Positions 1 to 7,791 of a stretch of 21,786 nucleotides of DNA are shown in pieces. Both the position numbers and the translations under genes were made by a program. Origin of the DNA: DASPUH01 sp964518505 (GTDB lineage: Bacteria; Chloroflexota; Limnocylindria; Limnocylindrales; CSP1-4). The first letter of the stretch is position 1. Every line of letters begins with the position of its first letter. Location: positions 1-21,786 of the forward strand of contig CAZFGT010000041.1 of assembly GCA_964518505.1 (NCBI GenBank). The letters run 5' to 3'. The notes under the pieces are model-generated. The model made no database searches and was not told the origin of the DNA. It saw nothing but the letters and a program-made list of their open reading frames with translations.

Positions 1-50
1 CGGACGCTGGTCCGCGTTTCGGGAGGCCTGTCGATCGGCGCCCCGCAGCG

Positions 51-1541
51 TCAGGCCGGCTCGGGGCGAGCTTCCGAGTCCGGCTCCCAGGAGCGGTGCT
101 CACCGCGCATGGCGGAGATGGCGGCCCCCAGCAGGCTGGCGATGACGCCGGCCCCAAAGGCGAGGTGGAGCGCGTTGATGAACGGGCCCATGTCGATGCC
201 GGCCCCGCCGGATTGCGTGCCGGAGAAGACGGCGACCATGACCTGGGGGCTCATGGCGGTCGTGATGAGGCCGATGGCCAGGGCGATGCTGATGACGAAG
301 CCCGTGTTGGTGAGCATGGCCCGCATGCCCGCGCCGATACCGCGCTTGGCCGGTGGCACGACGCCCATGACCGCGCTCGTGTTGGGCGAGTTGAAGAGCC
401 CGGACCCGGCGCCGATCACGAGCTGCCACACGACGAGCTGCCAGAGGGGCGTGTCCACGCTGATGGTCAGGAGGCCGGCCAGCCCGACGGCCGTGACCAG
501 CATCCCGGCCGTGGCCAGGACGCGGGACCCGTAGCGGTCGGCGAGGATGCCGCTGATCGGCGAGAGGACCAGCAGGCCCACGGCGAGTGGCGCCAGCTCG
601 ATGCCGGCCGTCACGGGGTCGTCCCCACGGACGCCCTGCAGGTAGAAGACCAGCAGGAAGAGGACGCCGTTGCGGGCCACGCCGTTGAGGAGGCCGGTGA
701 GGTTGCCCATCGTGAAGAGGCGGTCGCGGAAGAGCGTCAGGTCCAGGATCGGGGTGCGGACCCGCGACTCCACCCACACGAAGAACGGCATCACGACGAG
801 GAACAGCACGAACCCGCCGATGACCCACCAGGTGCCCCAGCCGTAGATGCCGCCAAAGGCCAGGGACGTCATCAGCGCCAGCAGCGCGACGAGGTAGAGC
901 GTGGACCCGGCCAGGTCCAGGGACACGTTGCGCTGTGGCTGGGCCTGTTCGACCAGGATCAGGAAGGCCGCCCCGGCCCCGATGATGCCGATCGGCACGT
1001 TGAACCAGAAGACGAACGTCCAGCCGAAGCTGGTCAGGAAGCCGCCCAGGACGGGCCCCAGGATCAGGCCCGCCCCGACCACCATGGCGTTGATGCCGAG
1101 GGCCCGACCCAGCTCCCGGCGGGGGAAGGCGTCGGTCACCAGGGCCGCTGAATTGGCGAAGACGAAGGCCCCGCCGACGCCCTGGGCGATGCGCCCCAGG
1201 ATCAGCAGCAGCGCCGTCGGGGCGACCGCGCACCACACCGAGGCGAGCGTGAAGACGACGATGCCCAGGGTGTACGTCCGCGCCCGCCCGTAGCGGTCGG
1301 CCAGGCGCCCGGCGTTCAGGACGAGCACGGTCACCACGAGGGTGTAGCCGACGACGATCCAGAGCAGGGAGAAGAGGTCGGTGTGGAGATCGCGCAGGAT
1401 CTCCGGCAGGGCGATGACGAGCGTGCCGGAGTTGAGCGAGGCCAGCAATGCGCCGATGCTGGTCACGAACAGGAGCCACCAGCGGTAGGACGGCGTGGCC
1501 GGGTCCACGATGCCGCGCCGGGGCGTGGGGAGGGCCGTCAT
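51..1541 (-). CDS. MFS drug exporter, DHA2 (14-span) family
   Basis: A 496-residue inner-membrane proton-coupled exporter of the DHA2 (EmrB/QacA-like) branch of the major facilitator superfamily. About 14 hydrophobic segments are visible. Motif A is seen as GRLADRYGRAR after the second span, the antiporter motif C as GLILGPVLGG near residue 160, and a DHA2-like first-span end as LNSGTLVIALPEI. The length is normal for the family. The ATG at 1541 overlaps the stop of the upstream merR gene by four bases (ATGA), so the two are translationally coupled. This pairing suggests that the MerR protein senses the exported compound. The substrate cannot be read from sequence. The short highly charged C-terminal tail is unremarkable. 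Family assignment is firm; substrate and drug-resistance role are inferred. Confidence 0.93.
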   Translation of the reverse strand: MTALPTPRRGIVDPATPSYRWWLLFVTSIGALLASLNSGTLVIALPEILRDLHTDLFSLLWIVVGYTLVVTVLVLNAGRLADRYGRARTYTLGIVVFTLASVWCAVAPTALLLILGRIAQGVGGAFVFANSAALVTDAFPRRELGRALGINAMVVGAGLILGPVLGGFLTSFGWTFVFWFNVPIGIIGAGAAFLILVEQAQPQRNVSLDLAGSTLYLVALLALMTSLAFGGIYGWGTWWVIGGFVLFLVVMPFFVWVESRVRTPILDLTLFRDRLFTMGNLTGLLNGVARNGVLFLLVFYLQGVRGDDPVTAGIELAPLAVGLLVLSPISGILADRYGSRVLATAGMLVTAVGLAGLLTISVDTPLWQLVVWQLVIGAGSGLFNSPNTSAVMGVVPPAKRGIGAGMRAMLTNTGFVISIALAIGLITTAMSPQVMVAVFSGTQSGGAGIDMGPFINALHLAFGAGVIASLLGAAISAMRGEHRSWEPDSEARPEPA

Positions 1542-1993
1542 CGGTCGGCCAGCTCGGCCAGCTTGGCCCCGAGACGGGCCCGCCGCTGCTCCGCCGCCTC
1601 GATCATCACCGCCAGCCGTTCGACCTTGCCGCGCAGCAGCACGAGGTGGCGCTCCTCTCGGCCGATGGCATCACGGACGAGGCGCCGTCGCGCGTCAACG
1701 TCGGCCGTGGCCAGGAAGGCGGCCCGATCCTGTGACGCCGCGTCTTCGTCGCTGAGCAGCTCGCGGATGTCGGCCAGCGAAAAGCCGGCGTCATCGCGCA
1801 GCGCGACGATGGCCCGCAGCCGCTCCACGTCGGCAGCGTCGTACAGGCGATACGAACCGTCCGACCGGACGGGGCTGAGCAGGCCGAACTGCTCGTAGTA
1901 GCGGATGGCGCGGGGCGTCAGGCGGAGTTCCGCCGCGACCTCGTGGATGCGGCGCAGGCCGGGCTCGGCTTGGACCGCGGCGTGGATCGTCAT
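1538..1993 (-). CDS. MerR-family transcriptional regulator of the exporter
   Basis: A DNA-binding one-component regulator of about 151 residues. The winged helix-turn-helix starts near residue 13 (RRIHEVAAELRLTPRAIRYYEQFGLL), with the family's RYYE and wing SYRLYD signatures. A dimerising coiled coil fills residues 100-150. There are no cysteines in the C-terminal part, so a metal sensor of the CueR/ZntR kind is unlikely; a small-molecule sensor fits better. An in-frame ATG at 2035 would add 14 residues, but that codon lies inside the putative -35 element (ATGACC) and the following codons are the operator palindrome. I therefore take the ATG at 1993. The gene ends in an ATGA overlap with the MFS gene, giving a self-regulated two-gene operon. 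Function is inferred from family and context. Confidence 0.9.
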   Translation of the reverse strand: MTIHAAVQAEPGLRRIHEVAAELRLTPRAIRYYEQFGLLSPVRSDGSYRLYDAADVERLRAIVALRDDAGFSLADIRELLSDEDAASQDRAAFLATADVDARRRLVRDAIGREERHLVLLRGKVERLAVMIEAAEQRRARLGAKLAELADR

Positions 1994-2010
1994 CCCGGAG
2001 ATCGTCTCAC

Positions 2011-2035
2011 ACCTTGACGTTGACGTAAAGGTCAT
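2011..2035 (-). promoter_or_regulatory. MerR-type operator/promoter of the merR-MFS operon
   Basis: A 22-base imperfect palindrome at 2011-2032 has 9 of 11 pairs complementary. Its core on the plus strand is TTGACGTTGACGTAAA, flanked by ACC and GGT. On the minus strand ATGACC (2035-2030) can serve as -35 and overlaps the ACC edge. A 19-20 base spacer then leads to a weak -10 (GTGAGA or TGAGAC, 2010-2004). A long spacer with the operator between -35 and -10 is the classic MerR-family arrangement, and ACCTT...AAGGT edges are common in that family. It predicts a transcript start close to 1998, just before the ATG at 1993. The -10 is poor, as expected for an activator-dependent promoter. Confidence 0.65.
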
Positions 2036-2335
2036 GGTCAGCCGGGCCGCGGCGGCCGAACAGCGCCTGCCCGACCGGTCGCGTAGCTGTGGGTGAACGG
2101 ATCGACGCCCAGGCGGCCCCGTGGCGCCGGCGGAGCGGCCCTCGGCCGGTCTTGGTCGCGGACAGTGAACGAATCACGGTCGAACACGACCCAGACCGTT
2201 GCCGCGGGCCGCTAACTGCCCCGGATGTTCACCATGAGTGACCAGCAGCCGCCGAGGTCGCTCCCCGATCTCCTCTCAGGCCGTTTGGGGCCAGAAACGT
2301 TCACTGACAGTGACCCACGCGGCGTAGCGCCGCGC
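2036..2335. other. 300-base intergenic stretch between ada-like gene and merR
   Basis: No convincing gene is seen on either strand; the short open frames here lack a ribosome site and recognisable sequence. Besides the merR promoter edge it holds two inverted repeats next to the stop of the upstream amidohydrolase gene (2318-2334 and 2301-2313). It also holds a 9-base inverted repeat pair, CAGTGAACG at 2163-2171 and CGTTCACTG at 2298-2306. The rest is unremarkable GC-rich spacer. Confidence 0.6.
2301..2334 (-). terminator. Tandem hairpins after the E2-lipA-amidohydrolase operon
   Basis: Directly after the amidohydrolase stop codon a 7-pair perfect stem with a 3-base loop (CGCGGCG-tag-CGCCGCG, 2318-2334) is followed by a second perfect inverted repeat (TCACTG-a-CAGTGA, 2301-2313). 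No T-run follows, so intrinsic termination is uncertain. The second element, with a one-base centre, could instead be a protein-binding site. Confidence 0.35.
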
Positions 2336-3391
2336 TCAGGCCTCTTCGCGCTCGACCTGTCGCCGCGGAGCCGGGCGGTGGCGCGGCGGAGGCACATCGC
2401 TGACGCCCTGCACGAAGGAGGCCTGCCGCGCCCATTCGGCCGACTGCTCCTGCTCCTCCAGCGAGAGGATGCCGAGCCGCCCGAGCGTGGCCAGCTCGTC
2501 GCGGATGTAGGTGCGGAGCATCTCGGGACCGTCGGTGTTGATGGTGTAGCGGACGCCGTGGCGGCGGAAGGTGTCGAAGATCCAGCGGAACTCGTCCCAG
2601 CTGGCGACCACGCGCGTGTTGAGGTTGGAGGTGGGGCAGACCTCCAGGACCACGCCGCGCTCGCGGATCATGTCGAGCGTCCGCGGGTCGTAGGCCGCCT
2701 TGACCCCGTGGCCGATGCGGCTGGGCTCCAGGTTCTCGATGACGTCAGCGATCTCCTCCACCGGCCCGGCCTCGCCGGCGTGGACGGTGATGCCCAGACC
2801 CGCCCGTCGGCAGCGATCGAAGAGGCGCCGATAGGCACGCGGGCGGAATTCGTGCGACTCGGGCCCGGCGATGTCGATGCCCACGACACCCCGCCCCAGG
2901 TAGGCGATGGCCTTCTCCGCGATGATCTCGTTGAGCTGGAACGGGAAGGCCCGATCGAGGCAGAAGATGAGCCCCGGGGTCACCGGATACTCCAGCTTGG
3001 CCCGGTCCATGCCCCGGATCGCGGCGCTGATGATGTGGTCCAGGTCCTGCTCGCCGCCGCGGTTCCGCTTCATGGGATTGAAACGCAGCTCGACCGTGGT
3101 CACGTTGTTCTTGCGGTATGCGCCGCCCACCACCTCGTACACCGACCGCTCGACGGCCAGCGGCGACGACTGGATCAGCTCGGTCCAGTGGAACAGCTGC
3201 AGGTAGCCGTCGAACGAGTGGCCGTGCCGCGCGGACACGGTGATCATGTCGCGGAACTCCCAGTAGTCCTTGGTCGGCAGGCGGATGCCCTGGGAGTGGG
3301 CGATGCCCCACATGATGGCCGGGGCCACGGCGCTGCCAAGGTGGCAGTGCAGCTCGGTCAGCGGGGTCCGGCGGGGCAGGGCGGCGGGCAT
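2336..3391 (-). CDS. Adenosine deaminase-like metal-dependent amidohydrolase
   Basis: A cytosolic zinc hydrolase of the adenosine/AMP deaminase family, 351 residues from the ATG at 3391. That start is 10 bases past the lipA stop and just before the conserved TELHCHLG. Visible active-site residues are H15 and H17 (HxH, zinc), H204 and E207 (HAGEA), H228 (RIGHG) and D287 (INTDGP). Adenosine deaminases normally have two aspartates here (TDDP). The second, which in mouse ADA contacts purine N7, is glycine (G288), so adenosine may not be the substrate. The VCPTSN and GIDIAGPE motifs are family-typical. A further start at 3445 would overlap lipA and adds no conserved residues. Position as third gene of the E2-lipA operon suggests co-expression but no shared pathway. 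Confidence 0.85.
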   Translation of the reverse strand: MPAALPRRTPLTELHCHLGSAVAPAIMWGIAHSQGIRLPTKDYWEFRDMITVSARHGHSFDGYLQLFHWTELIQSSPLAVERSVYEVVGGAYRKNNVTTVELRFNPMKRNRGGEQDLDHIISAAIRGMDRAKLEYPVTPGLIFCLDRAFPFQLNEIIAEKAIAYLGRGVVGIDIAGPESHEFRPRAYRRLFDRCRRAGLGITVHAGEAGPVEEIADVIENLEPSRIGHGVKAAYDPRTLDMIRERGVVLEVCPTSNLNTRVVASWDEFRWIFDTFRRHGVRYTINTDGPEMLRTYIRDELATLGRLGILSLEEQEQSAEWARQASFVQGVSDVPPPRHRPAPRRQVEREEA

Positions 3392-3401
3392 GCTCCGGCG
3401 A

Positions 3402-4460
3402 TCAGGCCAGGCCGTTGGCGGCGAGAGCCGCGGCGCGAGCCCCACGGGCCCGGCGGGCCGCTTCCGGCACCTGGTCGCGGGCGTGGTAGCTGGAGCGGAC
3501 GAGGGGCCCCGACTCGACGTGCTTGAAGCCCATCCCCAGGGCCTCCTGCCGCATCTCGGCGAACTCGTCGGGATGCACGTAACGGATGACCGGCAGGTGC
3601 GCCTGCGTGGGCTGGAGGTACTGGCCGATGGTCAGGATGTCGCAGTCGACCGACCGCAGGTCGCGGAAGGCCTGCGAGAGCTCGCCCCGCTCCTCCCCCA
3701 GCCCGACCATCAGGCTCGACTTGGTGTGGACGGCGTCGTCCTTCCCGGTGAACTCCCGGCTGAACGTCTTGGCCCGCGCCAGGACGTCGAGCGATCGTCC
3801 GTACCGGGCCCGCTTGCGGACCGGCTTCTGCAGCCGCTCGACCGTCTCGAGGTTGTGGTTGAGGATGTCAGGACCGGCCGCCATGACCGCCCGGAGTGGT
3901 TCGTCGGTGCCGTTGAAGTCGGGGATCAGGACCTCCACGCCCATGCCCGGACAGGCCTCGCGCAGCGCGGTGATCGTGTTGGCGAAGATGTGCGCGCCGC
4001 CATCGGGCAGATCGTCGCGCGCGACACTCGTCACGACGACGTGCTCCAGGCCCAGGCCGGAGAGCGCCTCGGCCACGCGCCGCGGCTCATCCTCGTCGTT
4101 CCACGTCGGGCGCCCCGTCTTGACGGCGCAGAAGCCGCACGCGCGGGTGCACGTGTCGCCCATGATCATGATGGTGGCCGTGCGCTGCTCCCAGCACTCG
4201 CCGATGTTGGGGCAGTGGGCCTCCTCGCAGACGGTGTTGAGGCTGAGCCCCCGGAGCAGCTCCTTGAGCTGGTGGTAGTTGTCGCCGGCCGGCAGGCGCG
4301 AGCGGATCCATTCGGGGTGACGGCGGAGCGGCCGCGACCCATCCGCCGCGGGCGCGGTCAACGACCCACCGCCCATGGCGATGGTGATGGGCACCGCCGG
4401 CTCGTGACTGTGGCCGGCCGCGCCGGGCGGCTGGAACATCGGAAGCTCGCGACGAGTCAC
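3402..4460 (-). CDS. lipA: Lipoyl synthase
   Basis: A radical SAM enzyme that inserts two sulfurs into the octanoyl chain carried by E2/GcvH lipoyl domains. With the GTG start at 4460 it has 352 residues. The radical SAM cluster motif CxxxCxxC is seen as C104-C108-C111 (CTRACGFC). The auxiliary cluster, specific to lipoyl synthase, is C78-C83-C89 (CEEAHCPNIGEC). The C-terminal RSSYHA motif supplies the conserved serine ligand. The GTG start overlaps the TGA of the E2 gene (GTGA), indicating coupled translation. An ATG at 4496 would need a 40-base overlap, and another lies at 4439. Gene order E2-lipA places cofactor maturation beside its acceptor protein. No lipB or lplA is in the window. Confidence 0.97.
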   Translation of the reverse strand: MTRRELPMFQPPGAAGHSHEPAVPITIAMGGGSLTAPAADGSRPLRRHPEWIRSRLPAGDNYHQLKELLRGLSLNTVCEEAHCPNIGECWEQRTATIMIMGDTCTRACGFCAVKTGRPTWNDEDEPRRVAEALSGLGLEHVVVTSVARDDLPDGGAHIFANTITALREACPGMGVEVLIPDFNGTDEPLRAVMAAGPDILNHNLETVERLQKPVRKRARYGRSLDVLARAKTFSREFTGKDDAVHTKSSLMVGLGEERGELSQAFRDLRSVDCDILTIGQYLQPTQAHLPVIRYVHPDEFAEMRQEALGMGFKHVESGPLVRSSYHARDQVPEAARRARGARAAALAANGLA

Positions 4461-5803
4461 CAGATCGGCGTCTCCAGACCGACCGACTCCAGCCACCGCT
4501 TGACGTCGGCGATGAAACGGCCCGCCTGGGCCCCATCGGTCGCCCGGTGGTCGAAGCCCAGCACCATGTTCATCATCGGGCGGATGGCGATGGCCTCGCC
4601 CGAGCCCGCGTCGACGACGACCGGCCGGCGCACGATCGCTTCCATGGTCAGGATGGCGATCTCGGGCACGTTGATGATGGGCTGGGTGATGACCGAGCCG
4701 GTCCAGCCGGTGTTGTCGACGGTGAAGGTGCCGCCGGAGATGTCCTCGAGGCGCAGCTTGCCCGACCGGGCCCGACCGGCGGACTCGTTGATGGCCTTGT
4801 TGAGGCCGTGGATGCTGAGCGAGTCGGCGTCGCGGATGACCGGCACGACGAGCCCGTCGTCGACGGCCACGGCGACTCCCACGTTGACGGCCTTGCGCCG
4901 CCAGTGGCCTTCCTCCGTGTAGTGGCCGTTCAGGTCAGGGTGGGCCCGCAGGGCCTCGACCGCCGCCTTGGTGATGAAGGCCACGAACGAGAGGTTCATG
5001 CCCTCCCGGGCCTGGTACTCGGCCTTGGCCGCCTCGCGGCGGGCGATGACGGCCGACATGTCGACCTCGACGAGGGTGTAGGCCACCGGTACGGCCAGGG
5101 CGCGCGTCATCTGCGCGGCGATCGCCTTGCGCATCGGCGTCTGGGGCTTGAGTGAATCGGCGGCCAGCGACACCGGCGCCGGCGCGGCCGGTCGTGCCGA
5201 CGGGGCGGGAGCGGGAGCCGCGGCGGCGGGGGCGGACGCAGGTGCCCGTCCGGTCCGCTGCGCCTCGACGAAGGCCAGGATGTCCTCCCGCGTGATGCGG
5301 CCCGCGTGGCCGGTGCCCGCGACCAGCGCGAGGTCGATGTCGTGCTCGCGGGCGAGGCGCCGGACGGCCGGCGTCAGGCGGCCCTCGTACTCGGACGGGG
5401 CGGCGGCCGGCGCCTGGGCAGCCGGCGCCGGGGCGGCGATCGCCGGGGCGGGTCGTTCGTCGGAACCCGCGGGGCCATGCGTCTCGGCCGTGGCGGGAGC
5501 CGCCTCGGCGGCGCGGGTGGAGGTCGTGACCGCGCCGGATGGGGCAGAGCCGTTCGAGGAGGCCGTACCCTCACCATCGATCTCGGCGATCTCGGCGTTG
5601 TTGGGGACCGTCTCGCCTTCCCGGACGAGGATGGCCGTGAGCGTCCCGGCGAAGGGCGACGGCACCTCCGCGTTGACCTTGTCGGTGATGACCTCGACGA
5701 TCGGCTCGTACTTGTCGACGTGCTCGCCGACCTGCTTGAGCCACTTGCCGATGGTCCCCTCCGCCACGCTCTCGCCGAGCTGGGGCATCGTCACCTTGGG
5801 CAC
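4457..5803 (-). CDS. Dihydrolipoamide acyltransferase, E2 of a 2-oxo acid dehydrogenase
   Basis: The core acyltransferase of a 2-oxo acid dehydrogenase complex (448 residues). In order: one lipoyl domain (1-78) with the lipoylated lysine K42 in TDKVNAE; an Ala/Pro-rich linker; a peripheral subunit-binding domain (about 141-180, LTPAVRRLAREHDID); a second Ala/Pro linker; and a catalytic domain (about 218-448) with H419 and D423-G424 in FDHRATDG. The start is GTG at 5803, preceded by a clear ribosome site (AGGAG, 8 bases away). It leads the operon with lipA, while its E1 and E3 partners lie at 7837-11322 beyond the SH3 gene. E1 sequence features favour a branched-chain-type complex, but pyruvate cannot be excluded. 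Confidence 0.96.
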   Translation of the reverse strand: MPKVTMPQLGESVAEGTIGKWLKQVGEHVDKYEPIVEVITDKVNAEVPSPFAGTLTAILVREGETVPNNAEIAEIDGEGTASSNGSAPSGAVTTSTRAAEAAPATAETHGPAGSDERPAPAIAAPAPAAQAPAAAPSEYEGRLTPAVRRLAREHDIDLALVAGTGHAGRITREDILAFVEAQRTGRAPASAPAAAAPAPAPSARPAAPAPVSLAADSLKPQTPMRKAIAAQMTRALAVPVAYTLVEVDMSAVIARREAAKAEYQAREGMNLSFVAFITKAAVEALRAHPDLNGHYTEEGHWRRKAVNVGVAVAVDDGLVVPVIRDADSLSIHGLNKAINESAGRARSGKLRLEDISGGTFTVDNTGWTGSVITQPIINVPEIAILTMEAIVRRPVVVDAGSGEAIAIRPMMNMVLGFDHRATDGAQAGRFIADVKRWLESVGLETPIW

Positions 5804-5984
5804 GGTTCGTTCTCCTCGCGACGCTCGCTGCGGGCCCTGCCGGGGTGCGGCACGGCCGTCCTAGTGTCGCGCATCAGGACCACCGGCGCAGCAGGGTGGT
5901 GCGTCGACGCCCATCCCGAACGGGTCACCACGCTAGGACTGACGGCTCACGGACGCTCGGGTACCGCCGGCCTAGCCTTCGACC
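5804..5984. promoter_or_regulatory. Divergent region between E2 operon and SH3 gene
   Basis: This 181-base spacer must carry both promoters. For the SH3 gene, TAGCCT at 5973-5978 ends six bases before the ATG, a leaderless-type -10. No good -35 is seen upstream. For the E2 gene a ribosome site AGGAG sits at about 5812-5816 on the minus strand. A TAGGAC near 5857-5862 on the minus strand is only a weak -10 candidate. Confidence 0.45.
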
Positions 5985-7598
5985 ATGCACCGGCTTGCCG
6001 TTGGCACGCTTGTTTCGACGCTGCTCGCCGTCTCGCTCATCGTGGTGGGCGGGACGCCCGTGGCGGCCGCGACGTGCCTTGGGAACCCGGCTGGGACGCA
6101 GCTGTGCGACGGCACCGTGACCCCAGGCGGTGGCACGACCTCCGCGACATTTCACTTCACGGTCACCTACAAGGACAACCAAGTCCCGGCCCGATCCGGT
6201 TACTTTGCCAATGTCCTGATCAGCCTGAATGGGGCTACCCCGGTCTCGCACGCCATGACTCCCCCGAGCGGCGTGACCCCTGCCGATCTGAACGCCGGGA
6301 TCGTGATGTCATTCAACTTGGTCAAGCCGGCGGCGGGCAAGTACACCTACACCTTCGAAGCCGGGCAGAACGGCGCCGTGAGGCACGCCGCTGACTACAA
6401 GAACCCCACGCCGTCCCCCATCGTCGTCACGGCTCCGACGCCGACGCCGAAGCCGACCCCGACGAAGAAGCCCACCCCGCGTCCGACCCCCAAGCCCACC
6501 CCCAAGCCCACGCCCAAGCCGACCCCGAAGCCGACGCCCACTCCTACACCGACCACCGTGGTGGTCGAGGTGACCGCATCGCCATCGCCGTCACCCACCG
6601 CCACGCCGTCCCCGACGCCGACCGCGGCGACGAGCAGCTCCACTCCGGGCGGCCTCGGTGCCGGCCCGGTCGGCGGCGGCTCCGGTGATCAGAACGGCGG
6701 TGGCGGCCAGTTCGCGCCCTTGCTGGCGGTCGCCCTCGCCGCAGCCGGTGGGTTCCTGCTCTTCGGCGCCTGGCGTCGCCGCCGCAAGCCCGGCGACGAA
6801 CCAGATGCGCCGCTGCCGGTCGATCCGGTGCCGCCTCCTGCCCCGGCTGTCGCTGCCATCGTGACGCCACCTCCGCCGACTTCCAAGGCGCCTCGCACCC
6901 CCCGGCTCAGGCGGCCCGGCAAGACGGGGGTCGACGACCTGGTGCCCGAGCTGGCGCTTGCCCCCGCCGCGGCCCTCGGCCTGGAGGCGGTCACGCCGGA
7001 TGAGACGACCCTGCCGCGATGGCGTCGCCCGTCGCTGAAGGCGGCGCGCCTGGCCAGTGACCGCAAGCCCGTCGAGACCGTGCCGTTGGCCTTCGCCGCG
7101 GCGGCCACGGCCGCGACGACGGAGCGCCGGCGCGTCCGCTATGCCGTCGTGCCGCTGGTCGACGCTCCGGACGAGATCCGCAGCACGGAGATCGGCCAGC
7201 TCCAGGAGGGCGATGAGGTCGAGCTGCTCAGCAGCGAAGGCCGGTGGATGCGCGTCCGCACGCCGGTCGGCACCGTCGGGTGGGTCCACAAGACGACCCT
7301 GGCGGCGATCGGCGCCCCGGCACCCGCAAGCGTCACGACGAGCACCACGGACGACGATGAGATGGACGGATCCGGCCTGCTCGACCAGGCGATCCTCCGG
7401 GCGGCGGCCGTCAACCTGGTGCCCCAACCGGCTTCGAAACCGGCCCCCAANNNNNNNNNNNNNNNNNNNNNNNNNNNNNNNNNNNNNNNNNNNNNNNNNN
7501 NNNNNNNNNNNNNNNNNNNNNNNNNNNNNNNNNNNNNNNNNNNNNNNNNNCCGCGCCGCGCGCCGCGCCGCTCGCGTGGGGCCGCGCCCGCCGGCTGA
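5985..7598 (+). CDS. Secreted/membrane protein with PT-rich stalk and SH3 domain (interrupted by assembly gap)
   Basis: Function not recognised. In order: a signal peptide (1-29, ending VAAA); a small beta-rich ectodomain (30-135) with two cysteines (C31, C41) that may pair; a Pro/Thr/Lys stalk of PKPT-type repeats (141-212); a Gly-rich stretch; a membrane span (about 243-262) followed by four arginines; a disordered Pro-rich region; and a bacterial SH3 domain (about 383-442, ending GTVGWVHKTTLAAIG). The arginines predict that the SH3 part is cytosolic, unusual for bacterial SH3 domains. The start is supported by TAGCCT-N6-ATG. After residue 488 a 100-N gap hides the C-terminus. The last 15 residues and the stop at 7598 hold only if the gap keeps frame, which cannot be known. 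It sits opposite to and between the two halves of the dehydrogenase locus. Confidence 0.8.
   Translation: MHRLAVGTLVSTLLAVSLIVVGGTPVAAATCLGNPAGTQLCDGTVTPGGGTTSATFHFTVTYKDNQVPARSGYFANVLISLNGATPVSHAMTPPSGVTPADLNAGIVMSFNLVKPAAGKYTYTFEAGQNGAVRHAADYKNPTPSPIVVTAPTPTPKPTPTKKPTPRPTPKPTPKPTPKPTPKPTPTPTPTTVVVEVTASPSPSPTATPSPTPTAATSSSTPGGLGAGPVGGGSGDQNGGGGQFAPLLAVALAAAGGFLLFGAWRRRRKPGDEPDAPLPVDPVPPPAPAVAAIVTPPPPTSKAPRTPRLRRPGKTGVDDLVPELALAPAAALGLEAVTPDETTLPRWRRPSLKAARLASDRKPVETVPLAFAAAATAATTERRRVRYAVVPLVDAPDEIRSTEIGQLQEGDEVELLSSEGRWMRVRTPVGTVGWVHKTTLAAIGAPAPASVTTSTTDDDEMDGSGLLDQAILRAAAVNLVPQPASKPAPXXXXXXXXXXXXXXXXXXXXXXXXXXXXXXXXXXPRRAPRRSRGAAPAG
6441..6557 (+). repeat. PT/PK codon repeat encoding a Pro-Thr-Lys stalk
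   Basis: Tandem 12-base degenerate units encode repeated PKPT (residues about 153-190 of the SH3 protein). The codons for Pro and Thr vary between units (CCC/CCG, ACC/ACG), so this looks like selected protein repeats rather than a fresh DNA slippage tract. Copy number may vary between strains. Confidence 0.85.
7451..7550. other. Assembly gap (100 N)
   Basis: Exactly 100 undetermined bases, the usual placeholder for a gap of unknown length. The sequence on its right is extremely GC-rich (alternating CCGCG/GCCGC), which probably caused the break. Real distance and reading frame across it are unknown, so the end of the SH3 gene is provisional and additional genes could be missing. Confidence 0.95.
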
Positions 7599-7601
7599 CC
7601 C

Positions 7602-7624
7602 CTCAGCGTCCGACGCGGGCTGAG
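7602..7624 (+). terminator. Possible hairpin after the SH3 gene
   Basis: CTCAGC (7602-7607) and GCTGAG (7619-7624) form a six-pair stem around an 11-base loop, four bases after the provisional stop. There is no T-run. It lies in the convergent spacer between the SH3 and E1 beta genes. Confidence 0.3.
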
Positions 7625-7791
7625 CGCAGGTCCGCCTCATGCCCGATACCCACGGCTCACCAGCCCGTTTGGTGCTATGCGCGTCCGAGAGACCCGCGGG
7701 GCCCGCCTCGCAGCCGGCGGACCGACGCTGAGCGTGGCGACGCTGGCAGGGACGTCGATCGGACCTCTACGCCCCACCGCGACCCACGTAG

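Noticed and set aside
3392..3445. Longer ADA-like protein starting at 3445
   Set aside because: It would overlap lipA by 44 bases and adds no conserved residues before TELHCHLG.
3270..4922. A 550-codon plus-strand open frame
   Set aside because: It is antisense to lipA and E2, is Arg/Gly/Asp-rich with no motif, and arises from high GC and third-position bias. The minus-strand genes have full catalytic motifs.
6441..6557. Tandem 12-base units considered as a CRISPR or minisatellite
   Set aside because: There are no spacers and the units vary mainly at third codon positions; it is a coding PKPT stalk.
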